DNA of 64,000 nucleotides from Peptococcaceae bacterium SCADC1_2_3 (lineage in GTDB: Bacteria; Bacillota; Desulfotomaculia; Desulfotomaculales; Nap2-2B). This document shows, one piece after another, positions 29,126-40,788 of the stretch. How positions within the stretch are numbered: position 1 is the first letter of the stretch; each line of letters begins with the position of its first letter. Both the position numbers and the translations under genes were made by a program. The notes beneath the pieces were generated by a model. The model was not told the DNA's origin. It saw nothing but the letters and a program-made list of their open reading frames with translations, and searched no databases. The stretch covers positions 1 through 64,000 of the forward strand of contig JJNX02000001.1 in the NCBI GenBank assembly GCA_000681355.2, written 5' to 3'.

Positions 29126-29767
29126 TTAAGGTATCTGATCAATAGTGTTATTTACCAGTTTAAAAACCTGCTCCTTTAGTTCCGGCGGAGCTAAAACAAT
29201 TAAAATATCTGTAGCCTGAATAACCGTACTGGCCTGGGGAGAGAGGATTTCTTCTCCATCACGGTAAATTGACAACACCGTGGCCCCCATTTTTCGCCGA
29301 AATTCCACTTCGGCCAACGTTTTTCCTACTAACAAAGAAGAGGGCAACACTTTAATTTCTTCAATTCGCTGTAAGCTTCCGGCCATCTTAAAAGTATAAT
29401 CCAGTAATTCATTCATTAATTTTTCTATCTCCGCGTTTATTTTATCTCTTTTTCTTAAAAGAAAGTGTAGCCTTTCCTGCATTTCCCTTAAAACCTTGCG
29501 TTGTCCATATTCAGCTAAAAATACCTCGGCGGCTTTTTGCGACTTAACAATTACTCCCACCCCAGGGACTACTTGAACGATATCAGTATCTTGAAGTATA
29601 GTTAGGGCGCGTCTTATTGTTTCTGGGGAAACGTTATATTTCCCGGCTAAAGTGGAGCGGCCAAAGAATTTTTGTCCTTCTCTATATTCTCCCCGCACAA
29701 TACGAGTAGCAATATCCACGGCAATAGTCAGATACCTGGCCGGTAAATAGGTATTTTGTTCCTCCAT
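29126..29767 (-). CDS. GntR-type HTH fused to RCK_C/TrkA_C domain regulator (BusR-like)
   Basis: N-terminal GntR HTH (YNVSPETIRRALTILQDTDIV) and C-terminal LLVGKTLAEVEFRRKMGATVLSIYRDGEEILSPQASTVIQATDILIVLAPPE. Confidence 0.85.
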   Translation of the reverse strand: MEEQNTYLPARYLTIAVDIATRIVRGEYREGQKFFGRSTLAGKYNVSPETIRRALTILQDTDIVQVVPGVGVIVKSQKAAEVFLAEYGQRKVLREMQERLHFLLRKRDKINAEIEKLMNELLDYTFKMAGSLQRIEEIKVLPSSLLVGKTLAEVEFRRKMGATVLSIYRDGEEILSPQASTVIQATDILIVLAPPELKEQVFKLVNNTIDQIP

Positions 29768-29940
29768 TTTTATCGTCTCCTCTTAGGTTGATAAAATAGT
29801 TACATATTTATAATACCCTTTTATAATACCCTAAACTTATTAATAATTAAAATAAATTTTAAGCAGGATTTTTATGTTCAAATCTAGAAAAGTAATATAA
29901 ATTAAAAATTTATAAAAAAACAGGAGGGAGATTTTTAAGC

Positions 29941-30789
29941 GTGACTATAAAGACAATTGGGGTTATAGGGGCAGGAACAATGGGGGCCGGTATTGCTCAG
30001 GTCTGTGCCCAGGCAGGCTTTAAGGTAGTTATGCGGGATATTGCGGAAAAATTTGTTAACAATGGCTTGAACATGATTAGTAAAAATCTTGATCGGGAAG
30101 TGAAAAAGAACCGTTTATCCCAAGAAGATGCTAATGCTATAACAGGACGTATCCTAGGCACGGTTAATTTAGCTGGTCTAGCTGAATGTGATTTTATTAT
30201 TGAAGCGGTAATTGAACAGATGAGCTTAAAAAAGGAATTATACCAGGAATTAGATAAAATTTGCCCGGCAAGAACTATTTTTGCTTCCAATACTTCTGGG
30301 TTAAGCATTACTGGAATGGCTTCTTTTACCGGTAGAGCAAATAAATTTGTAGGTATGCATTTCTTTAATCCTGCTCCCGTGATGAAACTGGTTGAAGTAG
30401 TTAAGGGAGCAGTGACTGATGAAGAAACATATCAAATCACGATTGAACTGGCTAAAAAACTAGGAAAGGACCCAATTACGGTCAATGAAGCTCCTTTATT
30501 TGTCGTTAACCGTATTCTTATCCCCATGATCAATGAAGCCATTTATACTCTTATGGAAGGAGTAGCTAGTGCGGAGGATATAGATAAAGGAATGCGGTTA
30601 GGGGCTAACCATCCCATTGGCCCTTTGGCCTTAGCTGATTTAATTGGCTTAGATGTTACCCTTCTTGTTCAGGAAACTTTGTATCAGGAAACCGGTGACT
30701 CGAAATATCGTCCCTGTCCTTTACTTCGTAAAATGGTGCGTGCCGGCCACCTGGGCCGGAAAACCGGGCGGGGATTTTTTAACTACTAG
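29941..30789 (+). CDS. hbd: 3-hydroxybutyryl-CoA dehydrogenase
   Basis: [69 protein letters not shown]. Confidence 0.95.
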   Translation: MTIKTIGVIGAGTMGAGIAQVCAQAGFKVVMRDIAEKFVNNGLNMISKNLDREVKKNRLSQEDANAITGRILGTVNLAGLAECDFIIEAVIEQMSLKKELYQELDKICPARTIFASNTSGLSITGMASFTGRANKFVGMHFFNPAPVMKLVEVVKGAVTDEETYQITIELAKKLGKDPITVNEAPLFVVNRILIPMINEAIYTLMEGVASAEDIDKGMRLGANHPIGPLALADLIGLDVTLLVQETLYQETGDSKYRPCPLLRKMVRAGHLGRKTGRGFFNY

Positions 30790-30853
30790 GGAGAAAGTAA
30801 ATAACCGCTAAAAGATAAATATTTTTTATAAGAATAAGAAGATTACTAAAATT

Positions 30854-30881
30854 GTAGGGGCGTTAAATTTAACGCCCCTAC
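30854..30881. repeat. dispersed palindrome, copy 3 (perfect 28 bp)
   Basis: GTAGGGGCGTTAAATTTAACGCCCCTAC. Confidence 0.95.
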
Positions 30882-30919
30882 TTGAGTCTAAATTTATTAG
30901 TAGGTAAAAATACTGAAAA

Positions 30920-31705
30920 TTACTGATTTTTAAATTCCGGCTTGCGTTTATTTATAAACGCTTCCATTCCCTCCTGGTGGTCAGAAGTGGTAAATACCAG
31001 GCCAAACAAGTCAGCTTCGTGGATTAAAGCTTTTTCCACATCCATTTCCAGGCCTTCATTAATTGCTTCTTTGGATAGTTTCACCGCTACCGGGCCACGT
31101 GCCGCAATCCGCTTGGCCATATCTTTGCAATAGCTCAATAATTCATCTGCCGGTACAATGTGGTTAACTAACCCAATTTGTTGCGCAAACTGGACATCGT
31201 ACGTATCGGCGGTAAATATTATTTCTTTAGCCAAACCGGGGTTGACCAACCGGGTTAACCTTTGGGTCCCCCCAAAACCAGGAAGAAGACCCAGGTTTAC
31301 TTCTGGTTGACCAAATTTAGCTTTATCAGAAGCAATGCGTATATCACAAGCGCAAGCCAGTTCGCAACCGCCGCCCAAAGCAAAACCATTAATGGCGGCG
31401 ATTACGGGAATAGGTAAATTCTCAATTTTACTGAATACTACCTGACCTAAGCGAGAAAAGTCCTTTGCTTCTAAAGGGGAAAGTTTGCTCATGTATACAA
31501 TGTCCGCACCGGCAATAAAAGCCCTGTCTCCTGCCCCGGTAATAATGAGGGCTCTAATTTGGGAATCTCTTTTCATCTCCTCTAAAGCCGCGTCTATTTC
31601 CGCAAGGGTTTCTGCGTTAAGGGAGTTTAAAACCTTTGGCCGGTTAATAGTTAATACGGCAATTTTATCTTCCTTTTCTACGGTAATATTACTCCAATGA
31701 TGCAC
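30920..31705 (-). CDS. crt: enoyl-CoA hydratase/crotonase
   Basis: AFIAGADIVYM, IAAINGFALGGGCELACACDIRIASDKAKFGQPEVNLGLLPGFGGTQRL. Confidence 0.94.
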   Translation of the reverse strand: MHHWSNITVEKEDKIAVLTINRPKVLNSLNAETLAEIDAALEEMKRDSQIRALIITGAGDRAFIAGADIVYMSKLSPLEAKDFSRLGQVVFSKIENLPIPVIAAINGFALGGGCELACACDIRIASDKAKFGQPEVNLGLLPGFGGTQRLTRLVNPGLAKEIIFTADTYDVQFAQQIGLVNHIVPADELLSYCKDMAKRIAARGPVAVKLSKEAINEGLEMDVEKALIHEADLFGLVFTTSDHQEGMEAFINKRKPEFKNQ

Positions 31706-31726
31706 TTATTTTCACCCCCGGTATTT

Positions 31727-33013
31727 TTAACTTCCTTGACTCAAGACCATGGCAATACCCTGTCCGCCCCCAATGCACATAGACGCAAGGCCAAGATTAA
31801 CATTTCTTCGCTTCATCCCGTAAAGTAAACTTACTACCAGGCGTGCTCCCGTACAACCTATGGGATGCCCTAAAGAAATACCGCTGCCATTTACATTGGT
31901 TTTGGCTAGATCAAAATTTAATTCCCTCATACAAGCAATCGCTTGTGAGGCAAAGGCTTCGTTTAATTCAATAAGCTCAAAATCAGTTAGGGCAACGCCG
32001 GCTTTTTGCGCGGCTTTCTTTACGGCCGGAATGGGACCTAATCCCATAAAAGCCGGGTCTACCCCTCCCGATGCATAAGACTTTATAGTTCCTAGCGGAG
32101 TAAGGCCTAACTCGGCTGCTTTTTCCTTAGCCATTACCACTACCGCCGCCGCAGCATCATTTATTCCCGAAGCGTTTCCGGCGGTAACCGTTCCTCCTTT
32201 TTTAAAAGCCGGGGCTAGTTTACCCATTTTTTCCAGGCTTGTGTCCATAGGACGCTCATCCGTATCAAATACTAACGGTTCCCCTTTTTTTTGAGGGATA
32301 ATTACCGGCACAATTTCTTCTTTAAAAAGACCATTTTTGATCGCAGCCCGAGCCCTTTGGTGGCTTAAAAGCCCTAGTTCATCTTGTTCCTGGCGGGTGA
32401 CGTTAAATTTCTCGGCTATATTTTCCGCGGTAATGCCCATGTGGTAACCGTAAAAAATTTCCCATAATCCATCATGAACCATTAAATCTACCATTTCCGC
32501 GTTAAACATCCGGGCGCCCCACCTGGCTTTAGGCATAAAATAAGGGGCCATACTCATATTTTCCATCCCGCCCGCAATAATAACGTCGGCTTCACCAGTC
32601 ATAATCGCCTGGGCCGCCAAAGCAATAGCCTTTGCCCCTGAACCGCAAATTTTATTTATCGTAAAGGCGTTTGTTTCTTTGGGTATACCCGCGTATATTG
32701 CTGCTTGCCGGACCGTATTTTGACCTTGCCCTCCTTGAAGGACATTACCCATGATAACTTCATCTACGTAAACTTCTTTTAAAGAACTGTCCCAATCCGC
32801 CTGTTTTTTTTCCAGTTCTACTAAACCAACATCTCTAAAAGCCTCCGGACTGCACGCCCGAACATCCTCTCTAACCACCGGCCTTAAACCGGCTTTTTTC
32901 ATCGCTTCTTTAATAACCAATGCCCCCAACTTTACCACAGAAACATCTTTCAATGCACCGCCAAAGCCCCCAATGGCAGTCCTTACTCCACTTACGATTA
33001 CCGCTTCTCGCAT
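31727..33013 (-). CDS. acetyl-CoA acetyltransferase (thiolase)
   Basis: [56 protein letters not shown]. Confidence 0.94.
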   Translation of the reverse strand: MREAVIVSGVRTAIGGFGGALKDVSVVKLGALVIKEAMKKAGLRPVVREDVRACSPEAFRDVGLVELEKKQADWDSSLKEVYVDEVIMGNVLQGGQGQNTVRQAAIYAGIPKETNAFTINKICGSGAKAIALAAQAIMTGEADVIIAGGMENMSMAPYFMPKARWGARMFNAEMVDLMVHDGLWEIFYGYHMGITAENIAEKFNVTRQEQDELGLLSHQRARAAIKNGLFKEEIVPVIIPQKKGEPLVFDTDERPMDTSLEKMGKLAPAFKKGGTVTAGNASGINDAAAAVVVMAKEKAAELGLTPLGTIKSYASGGVDPAFMGLGPIPAVKKAAQKAGVALTDFELIELNEAFASQAIACMRELNFDLAKTNVNGSGISLGHPIGCTGARLVVSLLYGMKRRNVNLGLASMCIGGGQGIAMVLSQGS

Positions 33014-33044
33014 TCTTGCCGGATACCCTCCTTTTTGTTTTTTA

Positions 33045-35114
33045 TCATATTGTCCTGGCTAATAATTCAGCCACATCGTAGGTCTTAATGGTTTCGCTTA
33101 CTTCCTTATCCTTTAAACCGTCTTCAAACATGGTTAAACAAAACGGACAATTAACCGCAATAGCTTGAGGATTAACGGCTAAAGCTTGCTCTGTCCGGGC
33201 GGTGTTAATACGTTTACCGTGCTCTTCCAGCCACATCCGCCCTCCCCCGGCTCCACAGCAAAAACTTTTATTAAGGTTTCTTTTCATTTCTATAATTTGT
33301 AAACCTGGGATAGCCCGGAGAATCTGACGCGGGGCAGTATACTCATCATTGTAACGACCCAGGTAACAAGAATCGTGGTAAGTAATTTTTAAGCTTTCTT
33401 CACCTGAACCAATTTTTACCTTACCTTCTTTAATTAAGCGGATGATTAACTGGGTATGATGAATAACTTCAAAATTACCTCCAAACTGCGGGTATTCATT
33501 TTTCAGGGTGTTAAAGCAGTGCGGGCAAGCCGTAATAATTTTCTTGACCCCATAATTTTTCATGTTATCAATATTTTCCTGAACCAGGCTTTGGAATAAG
33601 TATTCGTTCCCTAGCCTGCGGGCAGAATCACCACAACATTTTTCCTCTGCTCCTAAAATGCCGAAACTAATCCCTGCCGCCCGGAGAATCTTTACCAGCG
33701 AGATAGATACTTTTTTAATCCGCTCGTCAAACGAACCGGCACAACCTACATAATATAAATACTCCACGTTGCTATCTTCACTTAATTCCTTTACCCCTAA
33801 ACCGGCTGCCCAATCGCCGCGTGTTTGCCACCCGATCCCCCAGGGGTTAGAATTACGTTCCATATTGGTAAAGGCTAACTGAGCCTCCCCGGGAAAATCA
33901 CTTTCGTCTAAAACTAAAGCCCGTCTCAAACCAACCACTTTCACAATGTGCTCGTTAAAAACAGGACATTCTTCCTGGCAAGCCCGGCAAGTAGTACAGG
34001 CCCAAATTTCATCCGTACTGATTCTTTCACCAACTAATTTTTTTACTTCCTCTTCTTCACTACCTTCCCCTTCGGCTGCCTCAGCCTTTTTGGTAACCGC
34101 AAAGCTAATGTGTCCGCCCGCTGTACTTACGGCTACTTTAGGGGCCACAGTTTCTTCTATTTGTTCTTTTATTTCGGCTAAAATCTTCTTAGGTGAAAGA
34201 GGCTTTTCGGTTAAGTATGCCGGGCAGTTATCCTGGCAGCGGCCACATTCAGCACAGGCATAGGAGTCCATTAAGTCTTTCCAGGTAAAATCAGCAATTT
34301 TATTAACCCCGAAAGTTTCTCTTTCTTCATCTTCAAAGTTAATGGATTCAATATTTGCTCCCTTTGGCCCCAGGTGCCTCATGAAAATATTTAAGGGGGC
34401 AATCGCGGGATGAATTACCGGTGAATAACGGAAGGAAACCAAGAGTCCAAAAGCAAAAATCATTTGAATCCACCAAAATGCAAACTCCCAAAAACGGGCG
34501 GAAACGGGGTTAAGACCAGCAAACCAACCGGCAACCCAACTACTGATAAAAGCCAGGGTATAACGTTCCGGTTCTCCGGGAATGGAAGCAGTAGCCACTA
34601 TTTTACAGCCGTAGGAAAGGAAATAAAACACAACCATAAAGGTAATCATTGATATAAGCAAAACAATAAGCCGTTCTTCTTTCCAGCCGCCGGTATCTAA
34701 ACGGGGTACTTTTTGGACGTACCGGCGAAAACCTGAATAAATAATTCCCACTAAAGCAAAAAGCCCGACAATATCGGCAATTAAATACCAAACAGGGCTC
34801 CTGAAGAGAACGGCGCCAAACAACCGCTCGCACATTAAGTGAACAATAGCTAAGGCAAAAATGGCAATGCCCCAAAAATGAAGAAAATGCATTACCCCGC
34901 CCTCAGCCTGACGGAGAATTTTTGGCTGACCTACCGCGTGGGTGATTGTTCCCCACAAGCGTTTATCTAACCGGTCATTACGGCTGGTGGATTGACCTAA
35001 AGTAACTTTAGTAAATAATTCCAACGCTCCCATGGCAAAAAAGTATAACGCTATGGCGCCAACAATTGCGAAAATTACAATTCCCAAGGTGCTGAGCATT
35101 GATGGGTTAATCAT
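33045..35114 (-). CDS. membrane FeS oxidoreductase (DUF224/HdrD-like, Etf:menaquinone oxidoreductase type)
   Basis: N-terminal membrane helices; [32 protein letters not shown], two CCG motifs ([23 protein letters not shown]). Confidence 0.9.
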   Translation of the reverse strand: MINPSMLSTLGIVIFAIVGAIALYFFAMGALELFTKVTLGQSTSRNDRLDKRLWGTITHAVGQPKILRQAEGGVMHFLHFWGIAIFALAIVHLMCERLFGAVLFRSPVWYLIADIVGLFALVGIIYSGFRRYVQKVPRLDTGGWKEERLIVLLISMITFMVVFYFLSYGCKIVATASIPGEPERYTLAFISSWVAGWFAGLNPVSARFWEFAFWWIQMIFAFGLLVSFRYSPVIHPAIAPLNIFMRHLGPKGANIESINFEDEERETFGVNKIADFTWKDLMDSYACAECGRCQDNCPAYLTEKPLSPKKILAEIKEQIEETVAPKVAVSTAGGHISFAVTKKAEAAEGEGSEEEEVKKLVGERISTDEIWACTTCRACQEECPVFNEHIVKVVGLRRALVLDESDFPGEAQLAFTNMERNSNPWGIGWQTRGDWAAGLGVKELSEDSNVEYLYYVGCAGSFDERIKKVSISLVKILRAAGISFGILGAEEKCCGDSARRLGNEYLFQSLVQENIDNMKNYGVKKIITACPHCFNTLKNEYPQFGGNFEVIHHTQLIIRLIKEGKVKIGSGEESLKITYHDSCYLGRYNDEYTAPRQILRAIPGLQIIEMKRNLNKSFCCGAGGGRMWLEEHGKRINTARTEQALAVNPQAIAVNCPFCLTMFEDGLKDKEVSETIKTYDVAELLARTI

Positions 35115-35141
35115 ATCACCTACCCCTTCCTAATTAAACTC

Positions 35142-35173
35142 GGGGACACTCAACTATGGGGTTGAGTGTCCCC
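35142..35173. promoter_or_regulatory. 13-bp perfect hairpin between etfA and the FeS oxidoreductase gene
   Basis: GGGGACACTCAAC-TATGGG-GTTGAGTGTCCCC. Confidence 0.85.
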
Positions 35174-35184
35174 TTGTTTAAAGT

Positions 35185-36165
35185 TTAAGCCTTTAGCTTT
35201 TTAATTTCTTGAGTTAACACTGGTAAAACCTCAAATAGATCACCAACAACCCCATAATCAGAGCTCTTGAAGATATTGGCTTCAGTATCTTTGTTTACAG
35301 CTACAATAACTTTAGAGGAACTCATCCCTGCCAAGTGCTGAATAGCTCCAGAGATACCGGCCGCAATATAAAGATTAGGGGAAACAGTTTTACCTGTTTG
35401 TCCTACCTGCATGCTTAATGGTACCCAACCAGCATCAACGGCCGCGCGGGATGCACCTACGGCTGCTCCTAAAACATCGGCTAAATCTTCCAAAAGCTTG
35501 TAATTCTCCGGTCCCTTCATTCCCCGTCCACCAGAAACAATAACGTCAGCCTCCGTAAGTTCGGGACGGGCACTTACCTGCCGGATAACATCTTTCACTG
35601 TTATACGGATGCTACCCACATTAGCCGGGACATTAATTACCTCAGCACTTTTTCCGGCTTGCGGTTCGTCTACCGGTAAAACATTAGGCCGGATAGTAGC
35701 CATAACCGGTCGTGCTTCAGGAATCGTTGCGGTAATCACTGCTTTGCCGGCGTATATAGGCCTGGTAAATACTATCTGGCCATTTTCTACCGCCACATTT
35801 ATACAATCAGTTAATAAGCCGGTGCCTAGTCTTTGCGCTACCTGAGCCGCCAGATCCCGGCCGGTAATAGAACAACCCAGTAAAAAAGCCGTTGGTTCGT
35901 TTTGTTTAACCAGATCAGCAACCACATTTGTATAGGCGTCGATAGTATAATTTTCCAAGGCGTCATTTTCAATCACGTATACTTTATCTGCCCCGTATTC
36001 ACCTAAAATACCGGCTAGCGAGCTTACGCCTTTACCTACCAGGACAGCACTCACCTCTTCGCCTAATTGACTGGCAATTTTTTTCCCTGCGCTTAACAAT
36101 TCGTAAGTTACTTTTTTAATTTTTCCATCCCGTTGTTCCGCAAAAACTAATATTCCTTTGGCCAT
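35185..36165 (-). CDS. etfA: electron transfer flavoprotein alpha subunit
   Basis: [40 protein letters not shown]...[24 protein letters not shown]. Confidence 0.96.
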   Translation of the reverse strand: MAKGILVFAEQRDGKIKKVTYELLSAGKKIASQLGEEVSAVLVGKGVSSLAGILGEYGADKVYVIENDALENYTIDAYTNVVADLVKQNEPTAFLLGCSITGRDLAAQVAQRLGTGLLTDCINVAVENGQIVFTRPIYAGKAVITATIPEARPVMATIRPNVLPVDEPQAGKSAEVINVPANVGSIRITVKDVIRQVSARPELTEADVIVSGGRGMKGPENYKLLEDLADVLGAAVGASRAAVDAGWVPLSMQVGQTGKTVSPNLYIAAGISGAIQHLAGMSSSKVIVAVNKDTEANIFKSSDYGVVGDLFEVLPVLTQEIKKLKA

Positions 36166-36177
36166 AATTTTCCCTCC

Positions 36178-36951
36178 TTAGATGATTTTTGCTTCTTCAC
36201 GTAATGCCTTGGCTAAAGCTGCCGCGGCTTCAGCCGGTTCGCCAGGAATAATCTTTCCGGCCGCGCGTGCCGGAGGTAAAGAGTAATTTAATACTTTTAC
36301 TTTTGCCGCTACCTGACTTGCATCCAGACCCAAGTCACCAAGCCCTATCTTTTTTAAAGGTTTTTTCTTAGCCTGCATTATCCCTTTCATTGAAGGATAG
36401 CGCGGCTCATTTAAACCTTTTTGGGCTGTAATTACAACCGGCAAAGGCACTTCCATTACGGCACTGCCACCTTCAATGTCAGACGTAGCTACCGCCTTAC
36501 CCCCGTCTACCTCTAACTTGGTTACCATATTTACCACCGGAAGATTAAGAATTTCCGCTACCCGTCCGGCTACCTGGGCTGAACCATCATCAATAGCCCG
36601 AAAGCCGCCTATAATAAGATCATATTCCAGGCCGCTAACTGCTTTAGCTAAAATTGTGGCGGTGGTATATTCGTCAATATCTTCTGTCCCAGGGTTAACT
36701 AAAATGCTCTGATCAGCGCCCATGGCTAGAGCTTGCCGTACGGCTTCTGTTGCTTCATCGGGTCCCACCGTAACCACGGTAACCTCTCCGCCATGTTTTT
36801 CTTTAAGCTTAAGAGCTTCTTCTACGGCGTATTCATCATAAGGGTTCATAATCAAACTAATTCCCTGCCGGCTAATCTTACCCCCCCCTAGGACAACTTT
36901 TGCCTCCGAGTCAAAGGTTTGTTTTACTAAGGCGACAATTTTCATGCTCAT
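36178..36951 (-). CDS. etfB: electron transfer flavoprotein beta subunit
   Basis: MNPYDEYAVEEALKLKEKHGGEVTVVTVGP, GFRAIDDGSAQVAGRVAE. Confidence 0.95.
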   Translation of the reverse strand: MSMKIVALVKQTFDSEAKVVLGGGKISRQGISLIMNPYDEYAVEEALKLKEKHGGEVTVVTVGPDEATEAVRQALAMGADQSILVNPGTEDIDEYTTATILAKAVSGLEYDLIIGGFRAIDDGSAQVAGRVAEILNLPVVNMVTKLEVDGGKAVATSDIEGGSAVMEVPLPVVITAQKGLNEPRYPSMKGIMQAKKKPLKKIGLGDLGLDASQVAAKVKVLNYSLPPARAAGKIIPGEPAEAAAALAKALREEAKII

Positions 36952-36979
36952 CCTCCTTGTATTATTAATTAATTATTAA

Positions 36980-38119
36980 TTACCTTAGAATACTATTGGC
37001 AATAACAATCCGCTGTACTTCACTGGTACCTTCGTAAATCTCCGTAATTTTAGCGTCTCTCATCATTCGTTCTACCGGATACTCCCGGCTATATCCGTAA
37101 CCGCCAAATATTTGCACCGCCTTGACGGTAACCCACATTGAACACTCGGCCGCGTAAAGCTTGGCCATAGCCGATTCCTCTGTATGAGGTTGCCCTGCAT
37201 CCCTTAAATAAGCAGAATGAAGGGTTAGCAGGCGGGCAGCTTCAATGCGGGTATGCATATCAGCCAACATCCATTGGATCCCCTGGTTGGCCGAAATTGG
37301 CCGGCCAAATTGCTCCCGTATCTTACTGTATGCCAGTGCCTGTTCATAAGCTCCCTGCGCAATGCCAACTGCTTGGGCCGCAATACTAATTCTGCCTCCA
37401 TCTAGAATAGCCATAGCAATTTTAAAACCTTCACCATCTGAACCCAGCATATTTTCTTTAGGGACACGACAATTTTCAAAAACAAGCTCATATGTATAAG
37501 AAGCACGAATACCCAATTTGTGCTCTTTTTTTCCAAAAGTAAAACCAGGGGTATCTTTTTCTACTACAAAAGCAGCTGTGCCGCGGTGTTTTTTTGCTTT
37601 ATCCGTACTAACTATGATCACATAAATATCGCCTTTACCGCCATTAGTAATAAAAGCCTTGGTACCATTTAAAATATAGTCGTTACCATCGGGTACCGCT
37701 GATAATTTAACAGCGCCTGCATCTGAACCGGCAGAAGGCTCGGTTAGACCTAAAGCCCCAAGCTTTTTTCCTTCGGCCAGGGGCACCAAAAACCTTTGTT
37801 TTTGTTCTTCATTTCCAAAGGCATAAATGGGCCAACTGCAAAGGGAAGTATGGGCAGCAATTACTACGCTGGAAGAAGCGTCAACCCGGGCTAATTCCTC
37901 GGTAGCAAGGGCATAGCTTATGTAATCCATTTCCGCCCCGCCATATTTTTCAGGGAAAACAATCCCCGTTAGCCCCATTTCCGCCATCTTGTCCCATAAT
38001 GACCAATCATAATCTTCTTTTTCATCCATTTCCGCTGCTTTGGGGCCTATTTCATTTTCAGCAAAGTCCCGGACTGTTTTACGGAGTAATTCTTGCTCCT
38101 CGGTGAGCTTAAAATTCAC
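36980..38119 (-). CDS. short-chain/butyryl-CoA dehydrogenase
   Basis: GALGLTEPSAGSDAGAV, YEGTSEVQRIVIA. Confidence 0.95.
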   Translation of the reverse strand: MNFKLTEEQELLRKTVRDFAENEIGPKAAEMDEKEDYDWSLWDKMAEMGLTGIVFPEKYGGAEMDYISYALATEELARVDASSSVVIAAHTSLCSWPIYAFGNEEQKQRFLVPLAEGKKLGALGLTEPSAGSDAGAVKLSAVPDGNDYILNGTKAFITNGGKGDIYVIIVSTDKAKKHRGTAAFVVEKDTPGFTFGKKEHKLGIRASYTYELVFENCRVPKENMLGSDGEGFKIAMAILDGGRISIAAQAVGIAQGAYEQALAYSKIREQFGRPISANQGIQWMLADMHTRIEAARLLTLHSAYLRDAGQPHTEESAMAKLYAAECSMWVTVKAVQIFGGYGYSREYPVERMMRDAKITEIYEGTSEVQRIVIANSILR

Positions 38120-38362
38120 TAATTCATCCTCCTTGTTTTTAATTTTTTACTTCTAGTAAAGTAACCCAAATTAGTAGCTTAGACTTATCACCTTCTTTAA
38201 ATTATTTTAATAAAGACTACCTCTATCTAAGGTTAAAAAAAAGGTAAATTATTTAACTTAAATTTTGTTAGTTATATTCGACATAGAAGATAAAAAACCC
38301 TGCTATGTTTAAAAAGATTATTAAAAACTTTTTAAAAAAATTATAAGACTCCCTTAGTTATT

Positions 38363-39856
38363 TTAAATGGTTTCGGCGAGCTTTTTATTCCTTGATAGGG
38401 CATCCTGATACAATTGAAGATATTCAACTGCGGAACGCGCCCAGGAAAAATCTAACTCCAGGGCTGTCTTAGATAATTTTTGCCATTGAGCATAATTTTC
38501 CCGGTACATTTTTAAAGCCCGCTCAATTACAAAATAAAAGGCTTTTGAGTTATACTCGGTAAATGTAAAACCATTTCCTGAACCGGTAAGAGGATTATAG
38601 TTATTAACCGTATCAGTCAGACCACCGGTAGCCCGGACTACAGGTATAGTTCCGTAACGCATGGCAATCAATTGGCCTAAACCGCAGGGTTCATATTTAG
38701 AAGGCATTAAAAATATATCGGCTCCCGCATAAATACGTTGGGCTAATATAGCGTTAAAGCCAATATAAACCCCTAATTTTTCCGGAAAACGATTTTTTAA
38801 TTCTTTAAATAAATCCTCGTAGTAACGTTCCCCGCTCCCTAAAATTAATAATTGAACCTCTAATTCCATTAGTTTTTCTATAACCCCGGCAATTAAATCC
38901 AACCCTTTCTGGTCCACCAGTCGTGAAATTATACTCAGTATGGGTACGTCTTTTACCGGCAAATTAAATTCCTTTTGAAGGTAATACTTATTTTCTTTTT
39001 TATTTTCAAAATTATTTTGGTCGTAATTCCGGTAAATACGAGGGTCCGTTTTAGGATTAAATTCATGATAATTAATGCCGTTAACAATACCGTATAAATC
39101 ACGAGAGCGCTTACGCAAAAGACCATCCAGCCGTTCCCCTGTTTCGGGCTGCTGAATTTCTGCCGCGTAAGTTTTACTTACCGTATTTATTACGTCTGCA
39201 AAAAGAATTCCGGCCTTAATATAGCTGACGGTACCGTAAAACTCAAGTAAATCCGGGGTAAAATAACTATCGTTAGCTCCCAATAAAGATAAAGTTTCTT
39301 TAGGAAAATTACCTTGGTATTGCAAGTTATGAATAGTAAATAAGGTAACTATTTTACGGTAAAAAGGGTGATGGAAAAGGTACGTTTTTAAAAAAAGAGG
39401 GATGGGGCCGGTTTGCCAGTCGTTGCAATGAATAATATCCGGTTGCCAGTTTAACTTGGGTAACATTTCTAGTGCAGCGCGACAGAAAAAAGCAAAACGG
39501 GCGGCCTCATCAGCAAACATATACATTCCGTCACGGTAAAAATAATAATGGTTGTCTACCAGGTACACTGGGATAAAACGGTGCTCACCATTATACTTTG
39601 CCTCAATGGCAGCTTCCCGTACAATTGCTGATTCTGTCCGGGTAATCATGTTTACCGGAAAGTCAATTAAATACTTGGCCCCTTCGATACCTTTATAATG
39701 GGGTAAGGTTATCCTTACGTCATTACCCGAATGATTATTACTTACGGTAGCCAAAGCCTTAGGAAGAGAACCGGCTACATCGGCCAGTCCTCCTGTTTTG
39801 GCAAAAGGCACTGCTTCAGAAGCCACAAATAAAATTTTTAAAGGCCGGTCAAACAT
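38363..39856 (-). CDS. glgA: glycogen synthase
   Basis: KILFVASEAVPFAKTGGLADVAGSLPKAL, HCNDWQTGPIP, PSKYEPCGLGQLIAMRYGTIPVVRATGGLTDTV. Confidence 0.95.
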   Translation of the reverse strand: MFDRPLKILFVASEAVPFAKTGGLADVAGSLPKALATVSNNHSGNDVRITLPHYKGIEGAKYLIDFPVNMITRTESAIVREAAIEAKYNGEHRFIPVYLVDNHYYFYRDGMYMFADEAARFAFFCRAALEMLPKLNWQPDIIHCNDWQTGPIPLFLKTYLFHHPFYRKIVTLFTIHNLQYQGNFPKETLSLLGANDSYFTPDLLEFYGTVSYIKAGILFADVINTVSKTYAAEIQQPETGERLDGLLRKRSRDLYGIVNGINYHEFNPKTDPRIYRNYDQNNFENKKENKYYLQKEFNLPVKDVPILSIISRLVDQKGLDLIAGVIEKLMELEVQLLILGSGERYYEDLFKELKNRFPEKLGVYIGFNAILAQRIYAGADIFLMPSKYEPCGLGQLIAMRYGTIPVVRATGGLTDTVNNYNPLTGSGNGFTFTEYNSKAFYFVIERALKMYRENYAQWQKLSKTALELDFSWARSAVEYLQLYQDALSRNKKLAETI

Positions 39857-40030
39857 ATTCTTATCCCCCTTTTATATTTTTAATCAAGCTAAAGCCCTTA
39901 AGGTAAAGTTACCGCAAAATAATCTTTTTTATGCAAATCTGACTAATTTCAAGATAATATTTTTAATCTAAGCAGGAAAATGTCAACGAAGGGCGAAAAT
40001 TGATACAAAAGGGGAGAAGGAAGTTAATTT

Positions 40031-40708
40031 ATGTTAACTAAAGAAATAGTTAGTATTAAGGGTACTCGCGAGGGATTGGTTATAGTTTTTGATCCCAACT
40101 ATGAATTTGAGGAAATAAAAAAAAGCTTACGAAATAAAATGGAAGCAGCCAACAATTTTTTTAAGGGGGCAAAATTTACCTTTGGGCGGGCAGTTCAAGC
40201 TATTTCCAGTCAGCAGCGTTTAGAAATTGAAAATATTTGCCAACAGTACGGTTTGGTTCCCTTCCCTAAAGCCTCTTCCTTGGCCTTTGAAGGAAAAAAT
40301 ATTAAACTTTTTTTAAAAGATCCGGTATTAAACAATGGTCTATCAGAGCAAGCCTGGCTGGTGCCGTGCCCGTTGCGTTCAGGACAAGAGATAAACTGCC
40401 CTGGTCACTTAGTTGTAATCGGTGATGTTCACTCTGGGGCAAAAGTTGCGGCGGCAGGAAATGTAGTGGTTATGGGCACCTGTGCCGGTACTGTCTGCGC
40501 CGGGGAAAAAAATAATTACCAGGCCGTTATTATAGCCCTGAGTATTGATAAAAAAAGTTGTCTTGTTATTGCCGGGGTAAATGCCGAGCCTGGGGTTAAT
40601 TCCAATAGTCTAAAAAAACAAGCCCAAATCGCCTTTTTAGAAGGTCAAAAAATAGCTATTGAACCTTATCCTAAAAATAAGTTAATATTTGTCGAAACCA
40701 CAGAATAG
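40031..40708 (+). CDS. minC: septum-site determining protein MinC
   Basis: PLRSGQEINCPGHLVVIGDVHSGAKVAAAGNVVVMGTCAGTVCAG. Confidence 0.85.
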   Translation: MLTKEIVSIKGTREGLVIVFDPNYEFEEIKKSLRNKMEAANNFFKGAKFTFGRAVQAISSQQRLEIENICQQYGLVPFPKASSLAFEGKNIKLFLKDPVLNNGLSEQAWLVPCPLRSGQEINCPGHLVVIGDVHSGAKVAAAGNVVVMGTCAGTVCAGEKNNYQAVIIALSIDKKSCLVIAGVNAEPGVNSNSLKKQAQIAFLEGQKIAIEPYPKNKLIFVETTE

Positions 40709-40788
40709 TGGTTTTTTTAATTGATTTTTTAAGTATAAAATAATATAATTTTCTATAAATATGAAATTCATTAAAGGGGTGATTTTAA

